64,000 nt of DNA from Brachypodium distachyon (GCF_000005505.3 NC_016134.3:10770624-10834623); one strand, 5' to 3'; shown: positions 22,046 through 34,280, numbered from the stretch's first letter. Notes: generated by a model from the sequence alone, not told the origin. Translations and numbers: made by a program.

Positions 22046-25000
22046 TTCAGCACCCCGTTGTATCATTCGGGCCCAAACATGTTGTGTAGGAACGATGGCC
22101 CTAACAATAAGATCTCATCGGCGACGTGGACCATCAGATGGACCATAATGTCGAAGAACGTTGGGGGAAAGAACATCTCACATTCGCACAATATCAGTAT
22201 CATTGCGTCCCTTAGTTGCAGGCAACGGTCCACCGTGATGGACTTCTGGCCGATCGTGTCGAAGAAGTCACAGAGCTTCATGACCGTCTCTCTCACCCAT
22301 GGCTCCATGCAGCCTCTTATTGCAACCGGAAGTAGCTGCGTGAGAATCACGTGGCAGTCATGAGACTTCATGCCAACCAGCTTGTGGCTCTTCATGTCAA
22401 CGAGTTTCTTGATGCTGGATGAGTAGTTCGATGGAACTTCGATGCCATGGAGACACTTGCACATTCTATGCAGCTCGGCTTTGCTCAGACTGTAACACGC
22501 AGGTTTGCTGTAAATCCCAATTTTCAAAGCCCTTCATATGCATTGCATATCATAAGCATCATGTCACCCTTGCATTTGATCACTTTCAAAACCCTAAAGT
22601 TTGGCCAGAAAACCCTTTTGCAAAAATGCTTTTATTTGATTTTGGGCTTTGATCTTGCTCTTGAGTATTTGCATCTTTAACCCATGAGGGTATTGTGGTA
22701 AAAAGGGATTTAATGCATATATAGAGCTATCCCATAAATTGGCTTTTGAAAGTATTTTGAAAAAATAATTTGTTTCGATAGCCTAAGGGGCCTAAAAGCC
22801 ATTTTATAGGCAAATGTATTTTTAAATATTTTATTTTGAGAAAATTCTTGCTCCAAAAGTTAGATCATATGAAAATATGATTTTACAAAAAAAAATTGTA
22901 TTTTATTTGGAGTGATTTGGAGCTTCGAATCAATTTTGAGGTTCAAAAACAGAAAATAGTTAAAAAAAAACCCGGAGGAAACCGATCAAACCGGACCGGA
23001 CCGGACCGAACCGGCCGGCCCGCTCTCACTGACCGGTGGGACCCGCGCTCATCTTCTTCTCCACCCGTCTGCCCGAGAAGCCCGGCCACGAACGACTCCG
23101 AGTCACCCACAATTCCGTTCCGATTTCTTCGCGCACGAACATCCAAATCCGAAACCCCGCGCGTCATATCGAAGCCCCCGAACTCCTCTACCACTTCCCC
23201 CAAACCCCACGTCCAATTTCGCACCGGTTAGAAAGTAATTGCTCGCCGGAGTTCGTTGCTGCCACCGCCGTTCTTCGCGTTTCTCCGCCGTTCCGGTGAG
23301 GTTCTCCCCGCGCCACTCCCCTAGCCTCTCTCCTCTCCCCGTTCCGAACGCCGTGACGCGCTCACCTTTGCGTTTGGCCGCCACCGCCGCCTCCGGCCGC
23401 CCGCGCCGGCCATCTTCCCCGGCACCGGCCGCCGCCCAAGTCCCCCCGCCTTCGGCCGCCTGCCCGCGCTCTCCGCCGCGCCGCCTCTGCCCGCTCCGAC
23501 CGCTCCGCCCGCCGGCCCGCGCTGCGCCCGTGCGCCGCCGCCGCCCGCCGCTGCCTGCGCGCCCGACCGCGCCGCCTGCCGCGCCGCCCGCAGCTGCCCC
23601 ACGCGCGCCGCCCCATCTGCTCTCCCGCGCCGCCCGCCCGCGCCACGCCGCCCCGCGCCGCCGCCGGCGAGCTCGTCTGCCGGCCGGAACCCTAGAACCG
23701 GGCCAGTCAGGTTTCGCCACGTGGCGAGTTTTTTTATTTTTTATTTTATTTTAATTCGGCCGGATTGGATAATGCAATTTTGCAGAAAAGCCCCTACAAC
23801 TTCAAAACCCCATATCTTTTAAACCGTTTGTCCAAAATTTACGATCCACACCTTTCTGGAATCGTCACAACGTGTAGAATATTTTGGCACTGTTTATTTT
23901 CAGTTTTGAACAACTTAGACAGTAGCTATTTACAGAATGGTTGAATATGGTTCAAATTTCAAATGAATTGTTTCAAAATAGTTTTGAGCATGTTATCTTG
24001 CTGTAAAATTATTTAAGTTGTTCTCTATCCATTAGGACCAGAGAAGAATTTTTTTTGTGTATAATCATGGCATACAAGTTAAATAATGCTCTATGTTGCA
24101 AAAGCCGCACAATCTTTTGTTTTAAACCCTATTCATGTATCATGCATATTAATTACCACTGTGATGTTGTATAATCTGTCCAAATCATTTGAAAACTTTT
24201 CAAAACGGAAACGAAACTTTTTACTTTAGAAGTAACCTTCGTTGTGCATCATCATAGCATATGCATCATGGCATGATTTTGTATTGAGTGTTGTGTTTAT
24301 TGTGTGTGTTCCTTTTATTTTAGATTGTGTGGAGTGTAATCATTGTTGTTGCGAAAAGTGCGAGAACTACCACAACTTTGGACAAGGCAAGTTCACTTTG
24401 ATCATTCTCCTAAATATTTTTACTATGCACTAGATGTTTTATTAGATGCATCAGGAATATTACTCGTACTTCTATGCTAGCTATAAATCCCAGGCAGTAT
24501 AGTTTACCCTCGCCATTACCTTGCTACCAGAATTGCCATCGATTGTAGTTGAATGCTAGGCTATGGTAATATCGTGGGGGAAATAACTACATTATGATAT
24601 TGTTATGCCTTTGGCGATATGAAATGTTTTATTAGATGTAAGGCAAAACAATTAATTAAATGAATCGTCCTGGGTGGGCAGCTTTGAAGATTTTGAGGAT
24701 TAGCGGCGTCAGGTCCATTTCTATGAGTCCCTCTGAGTCGAGTTCCTGTGGATTCAGGAATGGATCGTCCATGGACGTCTCTCCCGTGGATTCGGGGAGC
24801 GCCTACGTTGCAAATGTGGAATGCCACCTGGGGTAACTGAGACTGGACTAGTTTCCTATTTAGAAGCTTCTAGTACAACCACAATGCTATATGGGCTCTG
24901 GCGAGACAAGAGTAAGTTGTATGAACCTAAACCCGAAGAATTGTACTGAGGTAGCCGTGTAGGGGGAGCGTGATTCTCTCGTGGTTTAGGGAAGTACCTC

Positions 25001-27684
25001 TGAAAATCTCGTAATCGATGCCGTTGCTACTCTACCCTGAGGACAGCAAGGGATTAACACGTCGGTTTCTTGTGGGGAATGTGTACAAACTCTCGAGAGC
25101 GTCAAAACTAAGTACTTAGCCATGTCCCCGGCAATGGACAATTTGAGCGACTAGATGTGGAGCTGTAAGGAAAGTCTCACTCATTCTAACTTCTTAAATA
25201 AAATGAATGGTTGAACAGGGTAGGGGCACTTGATGAATCCACATCAATGTGCTCTAGGATAATAGGAGCATGGGTGTGTCTACCCCGTGTCCAATAGTGA
25301 TAAAATTCTATTTGATTAAAAGATAGGATTCAATAACTAAGCTTTTATGCAAATAGCTTGAACCCCACTTTGCCACATTATGCATATATTTGGTAGGCTC
25401 TGGTATAACTCCTAGTGAATCTTGCCAATACATTCAATGTATTGACCCTAGTGGCTGCATCGTTTAATGATGCAGGAAGCTCTGACGACGAGTAAGATGT
25501 ACGTTCTGCATGTTTGGGTTACGGGCTTACATTCCAACACGATCTCACCGTGGTGTTGATGTGCCCTTGTATCTTCCGTTTTCCGCTGCTAAACAGTTGT
25601 TTTATTTCCAGCTAACCCGTGAGGTTATGCGAGTTGTAAGTACCCTTTTATATTCTGGATGGTACATTGTAATATTGAGACTTTTGTTCTATGATATTAC
25701 ATCTTGAAACTGTGTGTGCCAGTGAGTCGATCCAGGGACTAGCACTAAAGCACAAAGATCGAACCCTTGTAAGGGGGCGGTCGCTTCATTTGCATCGCAT
25801 ATATATCGTGCGTTCACCATCCTTGTTTTCTTGCGGCGCCTCTATCGGCCACAGTTTCTCCCTTATCCCCATCCACTGCAGGTCCTTCCGTGCCTTTGGT
25901 CCATCTTTTGACTTGTCCGCGTGGTGCATCATCAAGCCCAACAGGCTGTCGCACACGTTCTTCTCGACATGCATGACGTCTATGGTGGGACGGCTCTGTA
26001 AGAACCTCCAGTAAGGATGGTCCCAGAACACGGACCTCCTCTTGTACGTAAGGCCGCCACCATCTGGACCTGCAGCCGGCTGTGCTTTCCCAGCCACGAC
26101 TTCGAGGTCCCTGACAATTTCGTATACTTCGTGTCCAGTCAGTTCCCTCGGTTTGTGCCGCCTCTCTGCCCTCCCGTTGAAGTTTTTCTTATCATCCCTC
26201 CACGGGTCCTTCATCTCCAGCCACTTACGGTGTCCCATGTACACAATCTTTTTTGATTCTGGCAGGAACAACCCGTCTGTCTCGTCCCCGCACTTTGTGC
26301 ACGCTTTGTACCCATGTGTTGACTGGCACGATGAGTTCCCGTTCGCCGGGTAGTCATGCACATATGTCAGGAGAGCTGCTTGAAGGGTGAACTCCTCCCT
26401 CTTATGAGCGTCCCAAACCTTTCGACCCTTCTCCCAAAGCTCCTTGAGCTCATCCTTCAGCAGTTCCAGATACACGTTCAGATTAGCTCCAGGCTGCTTA
26501 GGGCCCTGTATGAGCATTGATAGGTGGATGTACTTCCTCTTCATGACAAGCCACGGGGGGAGGTTGTATATGAACAGGATCACCGGCCATGTGCTGTGTT
26601 TGCTGCTCAAGTTTCCGAACGGATTGATCCCGTCCGTACTCATCCCGAACCTGATGTTCCTGGGCTCTGCGCCGAACTCGGGGAATTCGTCATCCAGAGT
26701 CCTCCATTGAGCCGCATCTGCGAGGTGTCTGAGGAATCCATCATCGTTGCGGTACACGCCCTCAGGATCGATATCCGCCTGAGTCGCGTCGTGGTAGATG
26801 AACCACCTGGCCTCCTTCTCGTTCTGGAACCAATGCTCCAGCCTGGTGCCACACGGGAGATACCAGACCGTCTTTGCCGCCGCACCACGCTTCAATTCTT
26901 CCTCCTCGCTGCCGTCAGGATTGGGGTCTTTCTTCCTGTATCGGGATGTTTTGCATACTGTACAGCTATGCATGTCTTTGTAGTCGCCCTTATATATGAT
27001 GCAGTCCAGCGGACAAGCATGGTATCTGATGACCTCTAACCCGAGTGGGCATGTAACTTTCTTCGCCTCGTACGTGCTCTTAGCCAACTTGTTGCCCGGA
27101 GGAAGTACCGTACGTAGGTAACTCAGAATCTCCGTGAATCTCAAGTCCACGATGTTGTATTTTTCCTTTATATGCAAAAGCTCGAGCGTTACTTCTAGCA
27201 CACTCTTATCCACGCCGGCATTTTCATATAACGGTGTCTCGGCATCCTCCCTCAGCTTCTCGAACTTACGGGACACCCTCTCATCCCCGAGGTCATCCAA
27301 CTGATTCTGCAGATGCTCATCGTCCAGCATTTCAACCATCCTACTGGTTGGAACGTCCTGTACTGGATCTAGGTCACGGTATGCTTCTTCACCAGGCTGG
27401 TCGTCAGACTCCATGTTTTCCATCTCAATGCCGCCATCGGCTTCAATGCCATCATCCCCGTGAGAAGTCCACCTTGAATAACCTGACACAAATCCCCGCA
27501 TGAGCAAGTGCATCTCCACATCCTCTGCCTCGTACAGCTTGCTATTCCGACATCTCACACAAGGACAACACATCTTATCACCCCCTTTCCTATGCATATC
27601 TTCCACGCCGGCATCGACAAAAGTCTTCAGCCGCTCTATCCACTCAACACGTAACCTGTCCTCGTACATCCAAGCACGGCCCAT
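22046..27684 (-). pseudogene. CACTA transposase tnp2, split by a solo LTR
   Basis: The gene starts at MGRAWMYEDRL (27684); the upstream TTG frame start is not credible. It has the Transpos_assoc zinc domain (CPCVRCRN, about 27550), the Transposase_21/TNP2 domain (FGMSTDGINPFGNLSS, LPPWLVMKRKYI, about 26650-26520) and, after the solo LTR, the DUF4218 region (LVGMKSHDCHVILTQLLPVA, about 22360). The insertion at 22509-25788 duplicated TTTGC, and the reading frame is continuous across the empty site. A further stop (TGA in GPE-stop-YNGVLK, about 22053) and a micro-inversion at about 22045 remove the end. When intact, the protein cuts and pastes CACTA elements in the nucleus. This copy is dead. 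Confidence 0.88.
22509..25788. mobile_element. Solo LTR, 3.28 kb, with 5-bp target duplication
   Basis: The LTR starts TGTAAATCCC and ends GGTCGCTTCA, flanked by TTTGC on both sides (22504-22508, 25789-25793). It contains a very GC-rich middle (about 22980-23700) with no gene. The size and ends suit large gypsy-type LTRs of Triticeae; that name is inference. It most likely arose by unequal recombination between the two LTRs of a full element. All frames inside are treated as noise. Confidence 0.88.
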
Positions 27685-27699
27685 CGAGCTACAACACAA

Positions 27700-28158
27700 T
27701 TTTTTTTAAATAAACAAATCAGCTTGATCGACAAAAATTGAAAATTTTGGCATGACCTTTGCTAAAAAAATAGCATTTTGCACTACGAAATTTGATGCCT
27801 GCATCAAAAACAAATTACCCCCACCCACATCGGCACGACGGCCGGTATCACATCACATAAGAAATACACGGCACGAAGGCCGGTGTCAACACACATTTAA
27901 TATGTTTACACACATAAGAAATACACGGCACGAACGCTTACACACATAAGCTTAACCCTAGGGCTAACCCCCAGGGGCTAAGCTCCCCCATACCAGCTAT
28001 ATAGAGAGAGATATATATAGAGAGAGGGAGCTCATCCGAGCAAAATTAAAGCGAGAGAGAGAGGGAGGTTCATCACTAGGGTGAGGGGAAGCTCCAGAGA
28101 CAGTGGGGGCAGCCCGGGAGAGCAGTTTGGTGCTGCAGCGGTCAAGGGAAGGTCACGG
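27700..28158. promoter_or_regulatory. Upstream region of tnp2 with short direct repeats
   Basis: This is the 5' side of the minus-strand tnp2. A 24-base motif beginning CACATAAGAAATACACGGCA occurs twice (about 27854 and 27912) and a GA-rich stretch lies at 28003-28070. No coding sequence is seen. Promoter function is inferred from position only. Confidence 0.35.
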
Positions 28159-29031
28159 TTGGCTGAGTAGCTAGCCCATCATGTGCTACAGCATCAGTGG
28201 CGGTGATTTGTTTCGGTGAACAAAATCACCGCCACTGCTGGCGCTCGTGGATGCCCCATTTGTTAGCAATGGCGGGCACCTGAAAAACCCGCCATTCGGG
28301 TGGTTTACCAGTGGCGGTTATTCTATATGCCCGCCACTGGTGCTCTTGCGGTATGCAATTTTGAGGTTTAGTCCCACCTCGGTTCTTTACGTACGGCCTT
28401 CCCAGCATAAAAAGGCTTCAGCTGCACCTCTTATCGATCATTGATACCCAGTCGTCAGTGTCTTCCCGTTCCGTTGACGGAATATGCTGACGACTGGGTA
28501 TTGTGATCACCTATGATGATCACTATCTGTGGCGGTTCTTTTGGACGCCCGCCATTGGTAGCTTTTAGGCTTTCCATGGGCAGCGCCAGTGGCGGTGGTT
28601 ATCACCGCCACTGCTGATGGACCACCAGTGGCGGTGACTTTTTTCGGGACACTATTCACCGCCACTGGTGGTGAGGCACCAGTGGCGGTGATAATCACAG
28701 CCACTGGTGGCCCTCTTGGATGCCTCGAGAGGCCTCCAATGGCGGTGTGTTTTTTGGTCCGTTTCAACCGCCACTGGAGGGGGATCACGGATGGGGTTTT
28801 CTGTAGTAGTGCCTGGAGCCTATGTCAGAGAAGCAAGAGGCTGCACTCGTAAGGCCTCGCCTTGACATCTTCTTTTATCGGTTGGGCTTCTTGTACTCAC
28901 ATGTAACATTAACACCGAGCATGTTGTTTTTTGTATACAGGGTGCAATGGCAGAGTGGGAGTCGGATGGCTCCCACTCGTCTATCAACCAACAGTGGGAT
29001 GATGCCATCAGCTACGCTCTACAACGAAATG
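28159..29031. repeat. Right arm of the long inverted repeat
   Basis: This arm pairs with 20990-21866. It spans the right CACTA end (28812) and extends to codon 29 of the Ulp1-type frame. The arms differ by only a few bases, so the duplication is recent relative to the LINE. Confidence 0.85.
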
Positions 29032-31387
29032 AGCACGGGGGCCATATGCGAGGTGTCAGTTCCGGGCCTTTTCGCAGGCAGATGGCAAAAGAGCAAGGTT
29101 CCCGCAAACGCAGAAGGGCGTCCAGCAAAGAACAGAGCTCAGCGGACCTAGATGAGAAGATCCGGGTGTTGGCGAGGGAGGAGCTCAGGAAGCTGACGCG
29201 GTTTGCAAGAGACCTGCGTGACGTCGACAACTTCATCGATCACGGTGTTTTCCCGGAGGCGCCCATCCAACCAACCCCACCCGCATCGGATCCATCCCCA
29301 CGAGGGAATAAGAGCACCTCATGCTCCGGCACCGAGTGCCAGCTTGACCCGCTTAGGCCACCCGACGAGAACCTCACGGTAAGCATCTTCACCCACTACA
29401 AAAAATTGAGAAATACCACTATCATGCTCCAATCCATTAATGATGTTGCCATGTTTGTCATGCGCAGAAGGGCGTCAAATGCCGGCTACACATGCCGACG
29501 GTGGGGATCCCTCTGGGCGCGCGCGGGTTGCTGATGCCGCGACGGCCGTGGTGCACCACGTGACCCTGCGAGACGACATGGTCAGGGTGCAGGTGGACTC
29601 CGTGCTCAGGGGCTTCGAGGACGAACCGGTCCCTTATCCTCCGCACGAAGAGGCGACGACCCTAAGGGATTGCGTCAACTCCTACCTCATCTGGCCTAGG
29701 AGGTTGGTGGTCCTCGCTACGGAGCCGTCTCCATCTCCGTCCCCCCGCCTCGGTCCGTCTCCACCCGCCCGACGCATGACGTCTCCGTCGCCGCTTGGCG
29801 CCTCACCCGGTCCTTTCGACTACGAGCCCGCGGAACGAGACTTCTCACCTGCGGCGGAGTGCAGCGACGACAATGAAGACGAAAATCCTCCGTCGCCGCC
29901 CAAACCCGAAGCCCCGAAGCCATCCGCACCAAGACCCGTCCCTCGGAGAGCCGCAGCACAATCGGCCCCATTGGAGAGCCGTCCAAGTGCCCCTGCTGGG
30001 ATGTAGGTCCCTCAGAAACTGGACAGTTCCGATTTCCTGAGACGCAGGAAAAACAAAAGGGGGACAGGCGGCAAGGCAAGCAAGGGCTCCACCAAGGAGG
30101 CAAAAGAGTCGTCTTCTACAGGAAGACAACCAAAGACCGCGCCGCAGATAGAAGAGATTTGGGAAGAGCGGCCAGACATTCTGAAGATGCCCACCCACCC
30201 CCGTGTTGGAGATAGATTGCCTGATGGGTCTTATTTCATGGACAGGCGATTCTCTCAATTTTTGTTGTTCCACCCCGGACAACCGATGGTGACCCAGGAT
30301 GACCTGTATCGCCTGCCACGGGAGATGCAAGAGCTCCATGATAAATACATGAATGTGGCATCATCAGGCGCAGACCTCCCGAATCTGGAAATCAGGGTTG
30401 GAGTGCCAAAGCATTATGGCTTCTTCGACCCCAATACGGGGGAAATCGAGAAGGAAAACGATGTTACCTTCGGCATTGACTTCCTTGACTTGTTTCACCT
30501 CTTCAACCGCAAGTGCCTCGACAACGTCATATTAAGACTGTGGTGCGTACACTACACGAGGGAGGCCTATAGGGTGAAGCAATATGGGATGGCCGTCGCC
30601 GACCCCCTACTCTTCAGCGCCACTTTGCTTGGTCCAGACCCATTGTTGGCCGAAATTAGAAGGTTGGCGATTGAATACCTCACTCAATTCATCTTGAAGC
30701 ACAGAGACCACCATTTCGTATTGATATTGTACCATCTACAGTAAGTTGTTTTCAATTCGCGTGAATACATAAATCTTTTTCTGTCGGAAGACTTGCTTGT
30801 TATATTATTTGGCTAATACAATGTGCCTCTTTTTGTGAAACAGCGGCCATTGGGTGACAATCGCCATCTGCCTCGATATGGGAGGGGTCACATATTTTGA
30901 TCCACTAAGACGCAAGGGGAATGAATCACAACGCGACTTTGAGCCCATCAAATATGTCATCGACTCAGCGTATCACGACGCGATGAAATGGTATGGGATG
31001 ACTGGCTTCAGCCGCAATCCTGACGCTCCCCTCAGGCACAATTTCAACTTCCCCTGCGAGCAACAGCCTGAAGGATCCGTCTACTGCGGTTACTACTGCA
31101 CGCACACTATTCAGCAGATGATCAACGACTTCAAGCCGAAGGGGAAGAAGACCTTCGAAGAAGTGAGGAATTGGTTTCTGGCCAACGCCGAGTTAGGGAA
31201 CAACTCTGAAATTCTCGTGTACGAGATTCAGAAGGACATCGGCGAAATCCTCAACAAGGAGGTCCTCAAATCGAGCGGGGATTACTACGACGGCGGGATT
31301 GTTGCCAAAAGTGGCCAAATTGTGTGGAATACTTTTATTTGTGGCTCATACTTTCAAACACTTTGTATACACATGCATGTGACTTGA
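28947..31387 (+). pseudogene. Ulp1-type (C48) cysteine protease of a CACTA element
   Basis: The first coding exon is 28947-29378 (donor GTAAGC), preceded by an intron with donor GTAAGG (28849) and acceptor TATACAG. The second runs from about 29468 to 30740 and the third from 30844 to 31387. The protease signature lies in the last exon: His in HGHWVTIAI, Asp in TYFDPLRR, Gln and Cys in QQPEGSVYCGYYCTH. Such proteases are common passengers in grass CACTA elements, related to SUMO-specific proteases; their substrate is unknown. A frame change near 29525 and a TAG at 30004 inside a Pro-rich linker break the frame, so the catalytic part is intact but the whole gene is not. Confidence 0.75.
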
Positions 31388-31559
31388 ATGTTTAACTCGT
31401 GTGGAACTTTGTAATATATTTGCTGCTATTTCTGTTTCTTTGGTGGTGTATATTGTGCTGCTGTTATTATCTGTGCTGTGTTGTATTCCTGCTATTTCTG
31501 TGCTACAGGAATATTTATTTTTATAAATAGTTTATTATTTTTTTTCGGAAAAAAATAGT

Positions 31560-31914
31560 ACCAGTGGCGGTTAAGAACCACCTTCAGTGGCGGTTAGGCA
31601 GGACCACCACTGGAAAAAGGTTCTAGTGGCCGTGGCCATAGACCGCCACTGGAAAATATCCAGTGGCGGGTACTTCGCACGCCACTGATGTACTCCACGC
31701 ATTTTTCGGGTGGTGCCGGAGCGATTTACAGTGGCGGTTTGTGGGTATTCGGTGGCGGGTATTTTACCCGCCATTGATGATTTCGGAGCAGCAGTGGCGG
31801 GTATTTTACCCGCTACCGGTGCCAATATCTCCAGTGACGCAGAGTTGGTGGCGGGCGTGATCACCGCCACCAACCCCATTTTTTGACCGTCATTGGAGGT
31901 GTTTTCTGGAGTAG
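31560..31914. mobile_element. Second CACTA terminus with subterminal repeats
   Basis: At least eight copies of CAGTGGCGG-type motifs lead up to an end that reads, in reverse complement, CACTACTCCAGAAAACACC (31896-31914). It differs at two bases from the terminus at 21209. It marks the right edge of the CACTA complex against the LINE at 31915 and probably belongs to the element that carries the Ulp1-type gene. Confidence 0.78.
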
Positions 31915-33760
31915 TGCACCACCGAGAAAGCAGACACTCCCTGTGGCCTCGCGACCCACTGGAAGTTGGGCACCTGAATCAGACGCTCCAATTCCTCCAC
32001 AACCCTCTTCACAGAAAGCGATCCTCGTTCCACACGGATCAGACCCTTCCTGTTTCCCTCTACCTTTGGTGGAACACAAGCCTCCTCCCGCAGTTCAAAA
32101 AAGAATAAATCATCCGAGACCGTGCCACATGACCGGACGGTAAGCTTCGGAAGTCGAGGGAGTTCACAGTCTGCAGAACAATGATCGGCTTTTGCACAAT
32201 AATACATAAGACAGCATTGCACATGGTGGAGAGATGGCCCTTCTGTTCGTAACGGAAGCAACGATAGCGAGCCAAAGGGTTATTAGGAGCGGCAGCATGT
32301 ACCCCAGCCAAAGCAGTCGTTGAAGCCACAGGAACCGGAGCCGGGGTACCAACAACGGCGGGTTCAGAAGAAGCCCCCAAGCTTGAAGAAGAAGCATGCA
32401 CCAGGCCAGCCAATGCAGCCACAGGAGCAGCCGCCGGGGGAGGACCGATCATCCGCGTACTCGCCGGAGGAGGTGCCGACAACACAGCAACTTGCATTTC
32501 CTGGCCGCCAGCCAACCCAGCCAGCACCCGCTGGCCGTCAGCCCGTGCAGTCTGCACCTGCAGTCCACCACCCACAACAGCAGCGGCTGCCGACGACGCC
32601 CCAGCACCGGCAGACACCCCGCCAGCGACCACGCCACCGCCAACTGACGCCCCTCGCGCTGCTGGTGCCCCGGGCCACGACCCCAACCACGCCCACGGCG
32701 ATTATTGTAAAAACGCCCGCGTGGAGGATCATGCCGGAAGCTGCGGCCACGGCCACCGCCTCCGCCATAGCCGCCACCATAGAACCCACCATATCCACCA
32801 TCGTAGGCGCCGCCTTGGTATCCACCATATCCACCATAGCCATGGCGGTACCCGCCTCCGTAACCCCCGCGGAAGCCCGCACCATAGCTGCCATGGGAGT
32901 CACCTTGCGCCGCTGCGACGCCGCCTCCAGCACCACCCGCTGCAACTAAGGGAGGAGCTGCACCACCCCCCTGGAACGCAGGAGCAGCGCCACCACCCTG
33001 GAACGCAGGAGCAGCGCCACCACCCTGGAACGCTGGAGCAGAAGCAGCCGCCGCCACATAGCCACCGCCGCCGCCACCGGAAGCCGGAGGGCCAGCAACG
33101 AGGACACCGCCGGTCTGACCCTGGACGCCGCCCGTCAGCACAGCAGTAGGAGCACCACTGCCATCGCCCACGCCGCCACCCTGAATGCCGCCGAGAGAAG
33201 GATCCATCCGCTTGACAGAAACAACTCGAGCGGTGAGCCCTAGTGCCCTGCCACTCTTTCGCGTGGAAAAGTCCTCACGCCATGTTGGGCCGCACCAGTT
33301 ACCTGGGCCCTGAACTTGCTCACGCGCTTGGGAGGCAGCCCAAGACCACGAGATTCGAAATCCGCTGATTGCGCTGCACACGCAACAGGCATCGGCAGAC
33401 TGGCGAAGATGGCCGCCGCCGACGGCGCGAGACGACCGTCCAACTGACATCCCCGAGGGTAACCGGAGGAGAGACCCGCCGCGGCGGGAGCGGGCCCTTC
33501 CACGGCTTAGACCGGCGCCCCGATGGCGCAACTTGACGTCGGACAGGTAGTCGCGACTGGCGCTTGTACTCCTGCCCCAAAACAACGGCACTCCGCGGGG
33601 AATAGCCTGCAACGTGCGAACTCAGCCGGCGACCCATCCAAAACAGCAGCTCGCAGGGCAGCAGAGAAGCACCCGGCCTCGTCGCCGGACGCATCATCGT
33701 CCAGCGCCCAGAACCGCCCAGGAGTCGCCACCAACGGTCCTCCGGAAGAGACGCTCATAG
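31915..33760 (-). pseudogene. LINE ORF1, 5' half (gag-like), degenerate
   Basis: On the minus strand a frame starts MSVSSGGPLVATPGRFWALD (33758). A glycine-rich stretch follows (GGYGGYQGGAYDGGYGGFYG, about 32820-32760), then a zinc knuckle in which the second Cys is Tyr (CFRYEQKGHLSTMC, about 32250), a second knuckle in another frame (ADHCSADC), and the start of a DUF4283-like region (LIRVERGSLSVKR). It is cut at 31914 by the CACTA end. The continuation of this LINE lies at 20985-15421, with roughly 200 residues of ORF1 missing between the halves. Frame shifts occur throughout. Confidence 0.75.
32971..33050. repeat. 27-bp minisatellite in LINE ORF1
   Basis: The unit CTGGAACGCAGGAGCAGCGC(+7) occurs nearly three times (32971, 32998, 33025), encoding AFQGGGAAP repeats on the minus strand. 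Confidence 0.85.
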
Positions 33761-34280
33761 CTATGTTATTCTTGCATGGTTTTCTGTTCTAGTGAGTTTT
33801 TTATACCGTGCCAATCTATCACCCAAACATCAGACAAAACCTCTGCCACAGCAATGTGGTGGCTACAGAACCTGTCCTTGGCCGCTCTTCCCTTTGAGAT
33901 ATGTGATTGCAAATCATGTCCATTGGTCCAAAGGTAAACGAAACACTTCAAAAATGCGTACGGTTCAATATATGACTTGTATCCTTATGTTCAACTTAGT
34001 GGCTTTTAAGATTGTTCCCCATGGCACCTTGCAGGGGAATGTAGCTGGCGTGCCTGACTAATAATATTCACACTCCCCTTCACCCAAACGGACTAGGTTG
34101 CCTAACAATGTACTAGCAGAGTTGGCAATTCCTTCTCCATTCTTCTTAACCTTGTTCTTCCCTGCAAAACTAAAGGCTTGTCGAAGTTGGCCGGAATACT
34201 GTTTTTTTTAGAGGAAGCTTCCAAATACAGGTGATTTCGGGAAGAGGTTCTCAGGGCTATAGACGGGCTGACCGGCTGAA
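33761..34280. other. LINE 5' untranslated part or intergenic DNA
   Basis: A short minus-strand frame (33951-33766) ends just upstream of the LINE ORF1 start and may belong to its leader. No other feature and no target duplication of the LINE could be identified. Confidence 0.35.

Larger units (their letters stand above)
21209..28812. mobile_element. CACTA (En/Spm-type) DNA transposon
   Basis: The ends are perfect inverted copies of CACTACTACAGAAAACCCC (21209-21227, 28794-28812). Inside each end are many copies of the subterminal motif CCAGTGGCGGT/ACCGCCACTGG (about 21240-21940, 28190-28780), the expected transposase binding repeats. The interior carries a minus-strand tnp2 transposase. CACTA elements leave a 3-bp direct duplication, but here the flanking bases are AGG and CCT, and the flanks are inverted copies of each other for about 215 bp, so this is not a simple insertion. 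Confidence 0.88.

Noticed and set aside
22028..22363. Plus-strand frame opposite the DUF4218 region
   Set aside because: It is the shadow of the minus-strand tnp2 end; only the short inverted VLKRYVRNRGRP piece is meaningful.
23103..23754. Long GC-rich frames on both strands
   Set aside because: They consist of Arg/Ala/Pro runs from a CG-rich stretch inside the solo LTR and overlap each other on opposite strands; no domain is visible.
15421..33760. Target site duplication of the old LINE
   Set aside because: The bases before the poly-T (CCATGGTCGTCGATG) were not found downstream of the ORF1 start, so no duplication is claimed.
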